DNA of 64,000 nucleotides from positions 62,001 through 126,000 of the forward strand of contig NZ_PQDH01000009.1 of the NCBI RefSeq assembly GCF_002964605.1, in the 5' to 3' direction. The stretch's first letter is position 1, and every line of letters starts with the position of its first letter. The notes under the pieces were generated by a model that searched no databases, was not told the DNA's origin, and saw nothing but the letters and a program-made list of their open reading frames with translations. Positions 25,811 through 35,370 of the stretch are shown piece by piece. Made by a program: the position numbers and the translations under genes. Source of the stretch: Vallitalea okinawensis. GTDB taxonomy: Bacteria > Bacillota > Clostridia > Lachnospirales > PQDH01.

Positions 25811-26791
25811 TTAATATCTTGATACAACCTTATTGATTTCGTATAGGCTCATATCAACAGATTTGTCCATTGCTAAACCTTCGTTAATATCGAAGTCCAC
25901 GTATTCATTATTTTTATAAGCTACAACGCGGTTAGATTTACCGTCAATTAAGAGTTCAACAGCTTTAACACCCATAGCAGATGCATGCTTAATTTCTAGG
26001 GCAGTTGGTGTACCACCTCTTTGAATATGACCTAAGATTGTAGCTCTCGTTTCAATACCTGTTACATTTTCAATCTCTTTTGCTAGATCTTGAGATCCAC
26101 CAACACCTTCAGCTACAATAACGATGTTGTGACTCTTACCTTGGTGACGATTATCAATAATTCTTCTAATAACTTTTTCTTTAGAATAATCATCTTTTTT
26201 CTCAGGAATTAATACAACGTCCGCTCCTGAAGCTAATCCACACCATACAGCAATATGACCTGAGTCACGGCCCATTACCTCTACTACAGAACATCTTTCA
26301 TGAGATGAAGATGTGTCTCTTAATTTGTTAAGAGCGTCTACAGCTACGTTAACTGCTGTGTCAAAACCGATGGTATAGTCTGTACAAGCAATGTCTAAGT
26401 CGATAGTACCAGGAATACCGATTGTGTTGATGCCTAGATTGGCTAATTTCTGAGCTCCTTGGAAGGAACCATCACCACCAATGACAACTAAACCTTCGAT
26501 ACCAAACACTTTACACATTTCAGCACCACGTTTTTGTACTTCAAGTTTTTTAAATTCTGGGCATCTTGCAGAATAAAGAATCGTTCCACCTCTATGAATG
26601 ATATCAGAAACATTCTTTGGTCCCATTTCAAAGATATCACCATTGATTAAACCTTCGTATCCTCTACGAATACCCATAACACGTAGTCCCTTATTTAATG
26701 CGGCACGAACAACTGCACGAATTGTAGCGTTCATACCAGGTGCATCACCACCACTGGTTAATACACCAATTGTTTTAATTTCCTTGCTCAT
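25811..26791 (-). CDS. pfkA: ATP-dependent 6-phosphofructokinase
   Basis: This 326-residue enzyme phosphorylates fructose 6-phosphate in glycolysis. Visible motifs are LTSGGDAPGMNATIR (nucleotide site), GGDGSFQGA and GTIDLDIACTDYTIGFDTA, which holds the catalytic Asp. The E. coli enzyme has Asn between the two Asp residues of this motif; here it is Leu, with both Asp retained. The start at 26791 has GGAGG seven bases upstream. It follows dnaE by about 100 bases, the usual dnaE-pfkA order of Firmicutes, and probably shares its transcript. Confidence 0.96.
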   Translation of the reverse strand: MSKEIKTIGVLTSGGDAPGMNATIRAVVRAALNKGLRVMGIRRGYEGLINGDIFEMGPKNVSDIIHRGGTILYSARCPEFKKLEVQKRGAEMCKVFGIEGLVVIGGDGSFQGAQKLANLGINTIGIPGTIDLDIACTDYTIGFDTAVNVAVDALNKLRDTSSSHERCSVVEVMGRDSGHIAVWCGLASGADVVLIPEKKDDYSKEKVIRRIIDNRHQGKSHNIVIVAEGVGGSQDLAKEIENVTGIETRATILGHIQRGGTPTALEIKHASAMGVKAVELLIDGKSNRVVAYKNNEYVDFDINEGLAMDKSVDMSLYEINKVVSRY

Positions 26792-26888
26792 TTTATTTAC
26801 CTCCATACTTTACCCATTATCCATACTAATTTTAATCTATTTTTAGATTTTATTCAAGGTTTTTCCCCTATGAATGGCAATAATCAGC

Positions 26889-29800
26889 TTATTTGACAAC
26901 AACATTGAATTTTCCAACCAAACCATTTAACACCTCTACTAAACCTTCGGTGACTTTTACCCACATTTCTTCTCCAGCAGCAAAGCGAATATTCTCTTCT
27001 TCGATATATATTTTGACAGGTATTCTACCTGGACTGCTCATTAATGCCCCAGAAATTCGATTACTGAGCTCATTCCATGTGCGCTTATTAGGAATCTTAA
27101 GCCATAATACATTGGCATTATTGAAGCCTTCTAATTCCTCAAAGGTTGTCATCTTTTCACAAATCAGCTTAGCATTCTCATCTTCTTGTTTAGCTATACG
27201 ACCTCTAATATATACTTTATTATCTTCAATTAAGTAATCCTTATACCTTTCATAGACATTAGGAAAGATAATAACTTCAACGATACCATAAAGGTCTTCT
27301 ATTGTAATAAAGGCCATCATTTTATTATTCCGTGTTGTCTTAACGGTTTTGTCCACAATCAATCCACCAATGACACTATTTTGACCATCATAGACTGTAC
27401 TTTCCATGTCTTCTCCTGCTTCAACATCGTTCTCGCGATGATAAAAGTCAATGGTTCGATGAGAAATTCGTTTCCGCCATTCATCTTCGTACTTGGATAA
27501 AGGATGTCCACTAAGATAAATACCAATGGTTTCTTTTTCATAGGTCAATAATGCTTCTATAGGATATTCTCCTACATCCGGCAATTCCTCTCCTGCTGGC
27601 TCTTCCTCAGCCATGGCAAAGAGATTAAGCTGACCATCTATATTATTCTTTTTCGTATAAGCTACTCCATCTAAGATAGCTTTATAGACATGCATGTATT
27701 GTTTTCTCGTACCACCTAAAGAATCAAAGGCTCCTGCTTTAATCATACCTTCGATACCTCGTTTGTTAATGTCTTTATTTAGGCGTTCACAGAAGTCTAA
27801 CAAACTGGTGAATGGACCATTTTCCTCTCGCTCTTTCACTAAAGATCGAATAGCTCCTCTACCAACATTCTTAATCGCTGCTAGACCATAACGAATTTTG
27901 CCATCATCTGTAACTGAGAAAGCTCCATAACCGTCATTTACATCAGGTGGCAATAACTCAATGCCCATGTCCTTACAATTCATGATATATTCTGTTACCT
28001 TATCTGTTGAATCCATAATGGATGTCAAAAGGGCTGCCATAAATTCTACAGGATAATGAACTTTCAGCCAGCCTGTTTGATAAGCAATAACGGCATAGGC
28101 AGCCGCATGGGATTTATTAAAAGCGTATTTAGCAAAGTCCGTCATCTCATCAAAAATTTGATTGGCTTGCTCCTCAGAGATCCCCTTACTCATACAACCT
28201 GGTACATTCTCTTCTTCATTACCATAAATAAAGTTTTGGCGCTCTCTTGCCATAACGTCAGCTTTTTTCTTAGACATGGCACGACGAACTAAATCACTAC
28301 GCCCCAATGTATAACCTGCTAAATCACGAACAATCTGCATAACCTGTTCTTGATAAACAATACACCCATAAGTAGTTTGCAGGATAGGCTCTAGCTCAGG
28401 TGCAGTATAGGTTATATTCTCAGGTTCTTTTTTGCCTTTGATATACTTTGGAATAAAATCCATAGGTCCTGGACGGTATAGAGATACGCCTGCAATGATA
28501 TCTTCAAGATTTTCAGGTTTTAGATCCCTCATGAAAGACTTCATCCCAGCACTCTCTAACTGGAAAACACCGTCAGTATGACCTTGTCCGATCATGTCAT
28601 AAACCTTGGGATCATCAAAAGGTATCTGCTCTATATCAATTTCAATTCTTTTTGTTCTCTTAATATTATTCACAGCATTTTGAATAACTGTTAAGGTTCT
28701 TAAACCAAGGAAATCCATCTTAAGTAGTCCCAATTCTTCTAAAGTTGTCATTGGGAATTGGGTTGTAATAGAATCATCATTAGCATTAAGAGGTACATAC
28801 TCGACAATAGGATTCTGAGCAATAACCACCCCTGCCGCATGGGTTGATGAATGTCGTGGTAATCCTTCTAGTCTTCTAGACATATCGATAAGGTATTTAA
28901 CTTCCTCTTCTTCATCATAAACTTCCTTCAGTTCAGGATTAATTTTTAAAGCCTTATCAATAGTAATTCCTAGAGCTGTTGGAATCATCTTAGCTATTTT
29001 ATCCACATCTGCATACATCATATTCAAGGCTCGTCCTACATCACGAATACACGCTCTTGCTGCCATGGTTCCAAAGGTGATAATCTGAGCAACATGGTCT
29101 TCACCATATTTCTCAACTACATAATCGATAACTTCGCTTCGACGCTCGTAACAGAAGTCGATATCAATATCGGGCATGCTGACACGTTCGGGATTAAGGA
29201 ATCGCTCAAAAATCAAACTGTAACGTAAGGGATCGATATTCGTAATCTGTAAACAATAGGATACTATACTACCTGCAGCAGATCCTCGACCAGGTCCTAC
29301 CATGATATCATGTTCTCTACCGAAACGGATGAAATCCCATACGATTAAGAAATAGTCCACATATCCCATCTGTTCAATAACAGATAACTCATATTCTAGG
29401 CGCAATTTTTGCTCTTCTGTAACAGGATCATAGCGCATTTCTAAACCTTTAAAGCATAACTCTCTTAAATAAGCTGAAGCAGTATACCCCTCAGGCACCT
29501 CAAATTTAGGAAGCTTTAACTCGTGAAAGGTAAAACTAACGTTACAACGTTCAGCAATCTTAGCTGTGTTTTCTATGGCTTCAGGAGCATAAGGGAATAG
29601 TTCGCGCATTTCTTCAGGTGATTTCAAGTAAAATTGTCCGCCTTCATAGCGCAGACGGTCATCGTCATCCACCTTCTTATTGGTTTGTATACAGAGAAGT
29701 ATGTCATGAGCTCGTTGGTCATCTTCATAGGTATAATGAATATCATTGGAAGCAATCAAGGGGATTCCCGTTTCCTTGCTCATACGTACCAGCTCTTGAT

Positions 29801-30353
29801 TGACTCTCTTTTGTTGATCCATGCCATGATCTTGAAGCTCTAAATAGAAATTATCTTGACCAAATATTTCATTTAACTTTAGAGCTGCTTCTTTAGCCTC
29901 TTCATAGCTATTTCTTAAAATCCTTCTAGCCACTGGACCTGCTAAACATGCACTGGTAGCAATGATACCTTCGTTGTACTTCTCTAATAATTCCATATCG
30001 ATACGAGGTTTATAATAAAAACCTTCCGTGAAACCAGCTGATACCATGCGCATTAAATTCTGATAGCCTGTCTGGTTCTCTGCCAATAAAACCAGATGAT
30101 AATAGATACCGTCCGCTGAATTCTTATCAAACCTTGAACCAGGTGCTACATAAACTTCACATCCAATAATGGGTTTTACCCCCTCATTCAAGCAGGTTTT
30201 ATAGAAATCTATGACACCAAACATAACACCATGGTCTGTAATAGCAATGGCATCCATCCCCATCTTTTTTGTTTCTTTGACTAATTCTTTAATTTTACTT
30301 GAACCGTCTAATAAACTGTACTCCGTATGCACATGTAAATGAGTAAAGGGCAT
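26889..30353 (-). CDS. dnaE: DNA polymerase III alpha subunit (DnaE)
   Basis: This 1154-residue replicative polymerase starts with a PHP domain (FTHLHVHTEYSLLDG), continues with the C-family palm carrying PDIDIDF (catalytic Asp residues) and fingers (ITFGTMAARACIRDVGRAL), then a helix-hairpin-helix region, and ends with an OB-fold (SVIGGLIVDKTVKT). Length and order fit DnaE rather than PolC, which has an internal exonuclease. In Firmicutes DnaE works with PolC, mainly extending primers. The start at 30353 has AAAGGGGGAG. A promoter lies at 30467-30495. Confidence 0.97.
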   Translation of the reverse strand: MPFTHLHVHTEYSLLDGSSKIKELVKETKKMGMDAIAITDHGVMFGVIDFYKTCLNEGVKPIIGCEVYVAPGSRFDKNSADGIYYHLVLLAENQTGYQNLMRMVSAGFTEGFYYKPRIDMELLEKYNEGIIATSACLAGPVARRILRNSYEEAKEAALKLNEIFGQDNFYLELQDHGMDQQKRVNQELVRMSKETGIPLIASNDIHYTYEDDQRAHDILLCIQTNKKVDDDDRLRYEGGQFYLKSPEEMRELFPYAPEAIENTAKIAERCNVSFTFHELKLPKFEVPEGYTASAYLRELCFKGLEMRYDPVTEEQKLRLEYELSVIEQMGYVDYFLIVWDFIRFGREHDIMVGPGRGSAAGSIVSYCLQITNIDPLRYSLIFERFLNPERVSMPDIDIDFCYERRSEVIDYVVEKYGEDHVAQIITFGTMAARACIRDVGRALNMMYADVDKIAKMIPTALGITIDKALKINPELKEVYDEEEEVKYLIDMSRRLEGLPRHSSTHAAGVVIAQNPIVEYVPLNANDDSITTQFPMTTLEELGLLKMDFLGLRTLTVIQNAVNNIKRTKRIEIDIEQIPFDDPKVYDMIGQGHTDGVFQLESAGMKSFMRDLKPENLEDIIAGVSLYRPGPMDFIPKYIKGKKEPENITYTAPELEPILQTTYGCIVYQEQVMQIVRDLAGYTLGRSDLVRRAMSKKKADVMARERQNFIYGNEEENVPGCMSKGISEEQANQIFDEMTDFAKYAFNKSHAAAYAVIAYQTGWLKVHYPVEFMAALLTSIMDSTDKVTEYIMNCKDMGIELLPPDVNDGYGAFSVTDDGKIRYGLAAIKNVGRGAIRSLVKEREENGPFTSLLDFCERLNKDINKRGIEGMIKAGAFDSLGGTRKQYMHVYKAILDGVAYTKKNNIDGQLNLFAMAEEEPAGEELPDVGEYPIEALLTYEKETIGIYLSGHPLSKYEDEWRKRISHRTIDFYHRENDVEAGEDMESTVYDGQNSVIGGLIVDKTVKTTRNNKMMAFITIEDLYGIVEVIIFPNVYERYKDYLIEDNKVYIRGRIAKQEDENAKLICEKMTTFEELEGFNNANVLWLKIPNKRTWNELSNRISGALMSSPGRIPVKIYIEEENIRFAAGEEMWVKVTEGLVEVLNGLVGKFNVVVK

Positions 30354-30466
30354 CTTAACTCCCCCTTTCTATTCTTTCTTCTATCTATATCTGACCATTA
30401 TATACTAATTGATATCATTCGATAATAAACTTAATCTTTACGCAGCAATTTTACGTATATAATATA

Positions 30467-30495
30467 ATTATACGTTGCCTAGACTTTTGTATCAA
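30467..30495 (-). promoter_or_regulatory. Promoter of dnaE-pfkA
   Basis: On the minus strand TTGATA (30490-30495), 17 bases, then a perfect TATAAT (30467-30472), about 115 bases before dnaE. Confidence 0.6.
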
Positions 30496-30515
30496 GCTAA
30501 AATAATACCAAAAGG

Positions 30516-30554
30516 TGTGAAGAAAAGACATGAACTTAAAAAAGTCCATGCCTT
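30516..30554 (-). terminator. Terminator after the DUF4234-like gene
   Basis: On the minus strand a 13-base stem (AAGGCATGGACTT with AAGTTCATGTCTT, two wobbles) around TTTT is followed by TTCTTC. It lies about 85 bases after the stop codon. Confidence 0.7.
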
Positions 30555-30637
30555 ATAGGTTAGTTATCAAATAAATACGCTAAGTGGCTTATGATCTTCA
30601 TATAAAAGATTCATGTCTTACCATATTTAACATCACT

Positions 30638-31108
30638 CTATTTTTCTATTTTATCTACCACTAAATTAACATGTTTTTGTATATAGATAATTGCAGTAAA
30701 ATATACAAAGAAAAGCGCTGTAGCTAATAGATTATCTATAGGCTTCTCTACATTCATTTCAAGTTCTATTTCTCTTATTGCACTCGCTATATCCCATAGA
30801 TTTTTGGCGATGATGATAAACCAAATAACTGACAAAATTAATCCAATCATCATCATTAATAAAAATGCTATTCCACTCCTATCCTGATTGAACATTAAAT
30901 CTAATGCTGATAGAAAATAAGGGGAGTACACTGCCATTAACGCTGTTAATATTAGTATAAGCAACCCTACTCTTCTTTTTATATTAAAAATTTTTTCTTT
31001 TCTATAATGATTGATTCCCTTCATCGTACTAAACATCCATATAAAAATATAAATGCCTATAGATAACCAGATAAAAATATAAGACAATGCTACTGATCTT
31101 TTCTTCAC
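30638..31108 (-). CDS. DUF4234-like small membrane protein
   Basis: This 156-residue protein has four predicted membrane helices. The N terminus (SYIFIWLSIGIYIFIWMFST, then KGINHYR) matches the pattern of DUF4234 proteins, which have no known function. It is monocistronic, with its own promoter at 31144-31172 and a hairpin terminator behind it. The start has an AGGGGG site. Nothing in the context hints at a role. Confidence 0.7.
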   Translation of the reverse strand: MKKRSVALSYIFIWLSIGIYIFIWMFSTMKGINHYRKEKIFNIKRRVGLLILILTALMAVYSPYFLSALDLMFNQDRSGIAFLLMMMIGLILSVIWFIIIAKNLWDIASAIREIELEMNVEKPIDNLLATALFFVYFTAIIYIQKHVNLVVDKIEK

Positions 31109-31143
31109 TTGATGTCCCCCTCATAAATGTCTGCTTGATGCCT

Positions 31144-31172
31144 ATTTTATCACTATTATGATATCATTTCAA
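31144..31172 (-). promoter_or_regulatory. Promoter of the DUF4234-like gene
   Basis: On the minus strand TTGAAA (31167-31172), 17 bases, TAAAAT (31144-31149), about 35 bases before the start codon. Confidence 0.6.
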
Positions 31173-31214
31173 TTCAAAACATTGGAAATTAGCATGCTTT
31201 ACTCCGTTTAATAA

Positions 31215-31250
31215 TTACAAGAAAAGGACATCTCTGCCCTTTTCTTAATT
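31215..31250 (-). terminator. Terminator after the MFS transporter gene
   Basis: AAGAAAAGG and CCTTTTCTT form a nine-base stem around a ten-base loop, 18 bases after the MFS stop codon. It ends the six-gene operon that begins at 37453. Confidence 0.65.
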
Positions 31251-31267
31251 GAATAAAATCTTTATTT

Positions 31268-32557
31268 TTATGCTGCTTGTTTCGCTTCGTCTGTTAAGCC
31301 TTTTCTTCTTTCAATAATTTTACCTAAACCAAATGTCAAGATGAAACCTACTACTGCAAATGTTAATTGGATAGAGAATATTCTTGTATAAGCACTTACT
31401 GGATCATAATTATCCATCATGTATCCATAAGTTGCATAAGCCCAAAACATTGGTGAATAACCTATGAATGCAGCTACAGACATTGCTGCTCCACTGATTT
31501 CTTTTGGCATCTTTAATTCACCAATAGGTGCATAATAAACGCCTCTTAACATATAACAAAGTATTGTGATACACATGAGGACTCCTAATACCGGAATCAT
31601 AAATGAACTATTCTTTGGTAATAGAATAATAGCCGTTAAGAAACAAATAACCAAAGCAAAGGCTAAACGCATGAAATGGGTAGATGACTTAAACTTGTGA
31701 TCACCAATCACACCTGCTAATGGGCTGGATATCATACGTGTTAAGGATGTATTAACCAAACCAAAGATGGCTACCATACCTACAGGAATACCATAAACGT
31801 TTTGTAAGAAAGGTAAGAAGTACATCAAACCAATATATACTGTATAAACTCCACTAGCTGCTAAACCTACCATCCAGACTTCTTTCATAAGTAAAACTTT
31901 TAATAAACCTTTAAGGGCTAATTTGTTCTTTTCTTTAGCTGTATCAGCTTTAATATAAATCTCTTCTGGTAAAACAAACCAAGTAATAATAGCCATAAGG
32001 ATAATTAAAGCTGAATCAATTCCTAAAGCAACTTTAACACCAAAGACGCTTTGACCAACAATAGTGAAGATAATCATAGCTAAGGCATTAGTTGCAAATT
32101 CAGTAGAACCACGGACAAATTCTAAAGCTCCAAAAGCTGTACCTTGACGATCATCTTTAGCAAGGATACGAACTGTCTTTAAAACTGAAGCCCAGTAAAA
32201 AGCCTCTTGAGTAATACCAAACAGAGCGAATACAACAAGTAAACCATTATAGGATGGTGCAAACGCTAAGTAGAAACCACATAAACCTGTAATCAATAAG
32301 TTAATTGATAATAATTTTCTATTAGAGAAACGATCTTGGAACCATCCACCAGGAACGTACATGATCATAGAGATAATACCAATTAAACTTAATAAGAAAC
32401 CTAACTGAGCATTACTTACACCTAATGCCTCTCTAAATGGTTCATAAAGTACACTACGTACAGCGTTAATGGAATAAATAATCTGACTACCAATAGCAAC
32501 AACTAGAAAATTAATAAGAGTCCTTTTATCAAATTTAAGATTTTTAATAGGATTCAT
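31268..32557 (-). CDS. Major facilitator superfamily transporter
   Basis: This roughly 429-residue protein has twelve predicted membrane helices. The loop after helix 2 carries GGWFQDRFSNRKLLSI, the MFS motif A region, and a counterpart GVIGDHKFKSSTHF lies after helix 8. The start at 32557 uses GGAGG nine bases upstream. It is the last gene of an operon with a sugar-isomerase-like protein and a complete ABC importer, so it may export a product or import a related substrate. The gap of about 90 bases to the ATPase gene leaves room for separate control. The substrate is unknown. Confidence 0.85.
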   Translation of the reverse strand: MNPIKNLKFDKRTLINFLVVAIGSQIIYSINAVRSVLYEPFREALGVSNAQLGFLLSLIGIISMIMYVPGGWFQDRFSNRKLLSINLLITGLCGFYLAFAPSYNGLLVVFALFGITQEAFYWASVLKTVRILAKDDRQGTAFGALEFVRGSTEFATNALAMIIFTIVGQSVFGVKVALGIDSALIILMAIITWFVLPEEIYIKADTAKEKNKLALKGLLKVLLMKEVWMVGLAASGVYTVYIGLMYFLPFLQNVYGIPVGMVAIFGLVNTSLTRMISSPLAGVIGDHKFKSSTHFMRLAFALVICFLTAIILLPKNSSFMIPVLGVLMCITILCYMLRGVYYAPIGELKMPKEISGAAMSVAAFIGYSPMFWAYATYGYMMDNYDPVSAYTRIFSIQLTFAVVGFILTFGLGKIIERRKGLTDEAKQAA

Positions 32558-32645
32558 TTGATACAACACCTCCGGTTTTTTCTTAATATTATAAATATTC
32601 TTTATTCTCTCTTTGCTAACCCCTCACTATCATGAATCACTCCCT

Positions 32646-33719
32646 TCATTTATTAGCAACAAGCCACCCTTCAAGTGGCGGAAACTCTAATAGTACACTT
32701 TTACCCTGCTCCATGTTTCTATTGGATTGAACCCTCAAAACACAATTTTCATTTATCTGAATTCGATAATCGATTAAATCACCTAAGTAAGTTTTTGACT
32801 TAATGGTACCTATAACTTGATTATCAGCAGATTTCTGGGTAGTAGGTAATAAATTGATTTGAGATGGCCTCACCATGAGTTGCCATTCACCACTCGTATG
32901 AGATAATTCTTCCTGACATCTTGCTTCGACAATAAGATCCTTTAATTTAAAGAGAGCCCGTCCATCCTTCATTGACACCATTTCACCACTCATGAAATTG
33001 GATAATCCAATGAACCTAGCAACAAAAGCGGTTTTAGGTCGGCTAAAAATCTCTTTTGGCGTACCATATTGCTCGATGACGCCTTCATTCATGATGGCTA
33101 TTCTATCAGATAGTGCCAAAGCCTCTTCCTGATCATGAGTTACATAAATAGATGTTATCTGCATTCTCTTCTGTAGATCTTTAATCTCAAATCGCATTTC
33201 TTCTCTTAGTCTTGCATCTAAGTTAGATAAAGGTTCATCAAACAAAATCACGTTAGGTTGATAGACCATTGCTCTAGCTAAACTAACCCTTTGTTGTTGC
33301 CCCCCTGATAATTGCTTGGGGTATTTATAATCATGTTCCACTAATTGGACTAATTTTAATGCTTCTAATACACGTTGATGCCTTTCCCTTTTAGGGAATT
33401 TTCTTATTTTCAGAGGAAACTCAACATTTTCATAAATTGTCTTATGTGGAAAAAGAGCAAAATTTTGAAATACCATTCCTATGTTTCTTTTATAAGTTGG
33501 TAAAGTTGTTACATCTTTACCTCCAATATAAATCTGACCTTCATCAGGATAATGTTGCCCTGTTATACATTTAAGTGTCGTGGTTTTACCACAACCACTT
33601 GCTCCTAGTAACGTAATTAATTCGCCCTTGTTAATTGTCAACGATAAGTCCTTGACAGCCTCTATGTCACCATACCGTTTTACAACCCCATTCAGTTCAA
33701 TCATCGGCTTCTCTCTCAA
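32646..33719 (-). CDS. ABC transporter ATP-binding protein (PotA/FbpC type)
   Basis: This roughly 357-residue ATPase has Walker A GASGCGKTT, Q-loop VFQNFALFP, signature LSGGQQQR, Walker B VILFDEP and switch His in YVTHDQEEA. A C-terminal TOBE-like regulatory domain (from about 240) makes it a PotA/FbpC/UgpC-type ATPase. It energises the two permeases immediately upstream. The start is uncertain: TTG at 33719 has AGGAG at good spacing, while the first conserved residues MIELNGVVKRYGD begin at ATG 33704. Confidence 0.93.
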   Translation of the reverse strand: MREKPMIELNGVVKRYGDIEAVKDLSLTINKGELITLLGASGCGKTTTLKCITGQHYPDEGQIYIGGKDVTTLPTYKRNIGMVFQNFALFPHKTIYENVEFPLKIRKFPKRERHQRVLEALKLVQLVEHDYKYPKQLSGGQQQRVSLARAMVYQPNVILFDEPLSNLDARLREEMRFEIKDLQKRMQITSIYVTHDQEEALALSDRIAIMNEGVIEQYGTPKEIFSRPKTAFVARFIGLSNFMSGEMVSMKDGRALFKLKDLIVEARCQEELSHTSGEWQLMVRPSQINLLPTTQKSADNQVIGTIKSKTYLGDLIDYRIQINENCVLRVQSNRNMEQGKSVLLEFPPLEGWLVANK

Positions 33720-33739
33720 TTCAAGCACTCCTAACTTTT

Positions 33740-34546
33740 CTAAATCCCTTTAAATCCACCCATTAACTTCTCAGGCTTTAACTTACCTTGTATGATAAAT
33801 AGTATAATCAATGAAGGTACTAACAAGATGATGGATATAGCACTTGCAACTTCCCAAAATCCATCACCGATAGCTAAGTAAGTCTTAATAGGTAATGTCA
33901 TTGTCTTAGGACCATAAGTCATAATGGTTAAAGTAAATTCATTATAGGATGTTGTAAATGCAAAAATCATAGCTGATAAAATACCTGGCATGGTTAAAGG
34001 TAATGTTATTTTAAAAAAGGTTTGCAACGGAGTAGCCCCGCAAACTGAAGCAGCATCCATAATACGATGATCTAATCCTTCAAATGTACTGGTCAGTATT
34101 AATATACAATAGGGTGCACAGACAGTCACATGCGCTAATGCAACACCCATATAGGTATCAATTAAATCCACCGTATAGAATACTTTGGCAATACCTAAAG
34201 CAAAAGCTAGAGGTGGGATCATTCTTGGTAGCAAGAATAATGACAGCCATATCTCTTTATGCTTAATATGACGTCTTGCTAAAGTCCATGACGTTGGTAT
34301 GGCAATAATTAAGCTTATAAAAACGGCCATAAAGGAAATGGACAGACTATTAAACATCACCATGGGTACTTCAGCTATCTTCCAGGCCCAACTATACCAT
34401 TCCAAACTGAATTCTTCAGGTAGCCAGGCGGTACCAAACCATCTCTTAGCAAAGGATGTAACGAAGATAACGATAAAAGGTGCTAATAGGAAAAGGGCAA
34501 AGGATAACAACAATACTTGGCTAATGACTATATATACTCTTTTCAT
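33740..34546 (-). CDS. ABC transporter permease (PotC-like)
   Basis: This 268-residue permease has six membrane helices and an EAA-type loop (MDAASVCGATPLQTFFKITLP). It belongs to the permeases that pair with PotD/FbpA/YnjB-type binding proteins. Its start overlaps the end of the partner permease by four bases (ATGA), showing translational coupling. The ATPase follows after about 20 bases. Confidence 0.92.
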   Translation of the reverse strand: MKRVYIVISQVLLLSFALFLLAPFIVIFVTSFAKRWFGTAWLPEEFSLEWYSWAWKIAEVPMVMFNSLSISFMAVFISLIIAIPTSWTLARRHIKHKEIWLSLFLLPRMIPPLAFALGIAKVFYTVDLIDTYMGVALAHVTVCAPYCILILTSTFEGLDHRIMDAASVCGATPLQTFFKITLPLTMPGILSAMIFAFTTSYNEFTLTIMTYGPKTMTLPIKTYLAIGDGFWEVASAISIILLVPSLIILFIIQGKLKPEKLMGGFKGI

Positions 34547-35370
34547 TTGACCACCCTTTTTCTACTGATCTTGAGGTAGATCATCATGAGCAATACTTGA
34601 ATAACTGCCATGATAATCGCTAATGCACTCCCTTTAGACCAATCATTGAATACTGCTGTTTGCGTATAAACCTGAACAGCAATGGGACGATATTCGCCGC
34701 CTGCTATCAGGGGTACACTAAATGTTCCAAAACATAATAAGAATGTCATAATTGATCCTGATAGGATGCCTGGCATAACTAGTGGTAAGGTAATATGGCG
34801 AAATACTTGTAATGGAGATGCACCACAAACCGATGCTGCTGATTCTGCTTGCCGATCCATGCCCTCTACAGCAACCAATGTTGATATGGCTGTATATGGA
34901 AAATGCAACCAAGCATAATAAATGATAAGCCCCTTCATTGTATAATTAACACTCAGTGGTTCAGATACCTTCAACACATCTAATAGAAATAAGTTAAACC
35001 ATCCATTGGTATTGAAAAGTAACATTAATCCTAATGTACTGATAAGACTTGGCACCATCATGGGTAATATCATGAGTAATCGGTAAAACCGGTGGCCTTT
35101 CAATTTCTTTCTTATTAACAGACTGAAAGGAATGCTCACCAGTATAATTAGAATGGTTGGGAATAAGGCTAAACTGAAGGATAGAGATAGAATTCGCCAC
35201 CCCTCCGCACTGGTCAAGTAATTGGTGTAATGCTCAAAGGTAAACTCCCAGGGTATTTCGGATTTTTGTATACTTAACATAAATGTATATCCCATTGGAT
35301 ATAAAAATAATAAGGTGAAGCATAACACGCCTGGCAGCATGAATAACAATGTTATCAACTTATTCTTCAT
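34543..35370 (-). CDS. ABC transporter permease (PotB-like)
   Basis: This 275-residue permease has six membrane helices. The coupling loop AESAASVCGASPLQVFRHITLP is nearly identical to that of its partner, as usual in this heterodimer class. It overlaps the binding-protein gene by 11 bases at its start and the partner permease by four bases at its end, so the genes form a tight translational unit. Confidence 0.92.
   Translation of the reverse strand: MKNKLITLLFMLPGVLCFTLLFLYPMGYTFMLSIQKSEIPWEFTFEHYTNYLTSAEGWRILSLSFSLALFPTILIILVSIPFSLLIRKKLKGHRFYRLLMILPMMVPSLISTLGLMLLFNTNGWFNLFLLDVLKVSEPLSVNYTMKGLIIYYAWLHFPYTAISTLVAVEGMDRQAESAASVCGASPLQVFRHITLPLVMPGILSGSIMTFLLCFGTFSVPLIAGGEYRPIAVQVYTQTAVFNDWSKGSALAIIMAVIQVLLMMIYLKISRKRVVK

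Noticed and set aside
26893-30353. Plus-strand open frames inside dnaE
   Set aside because: They are antisense shadows of a fully conserved polymerase gene and lack ribosome sites.
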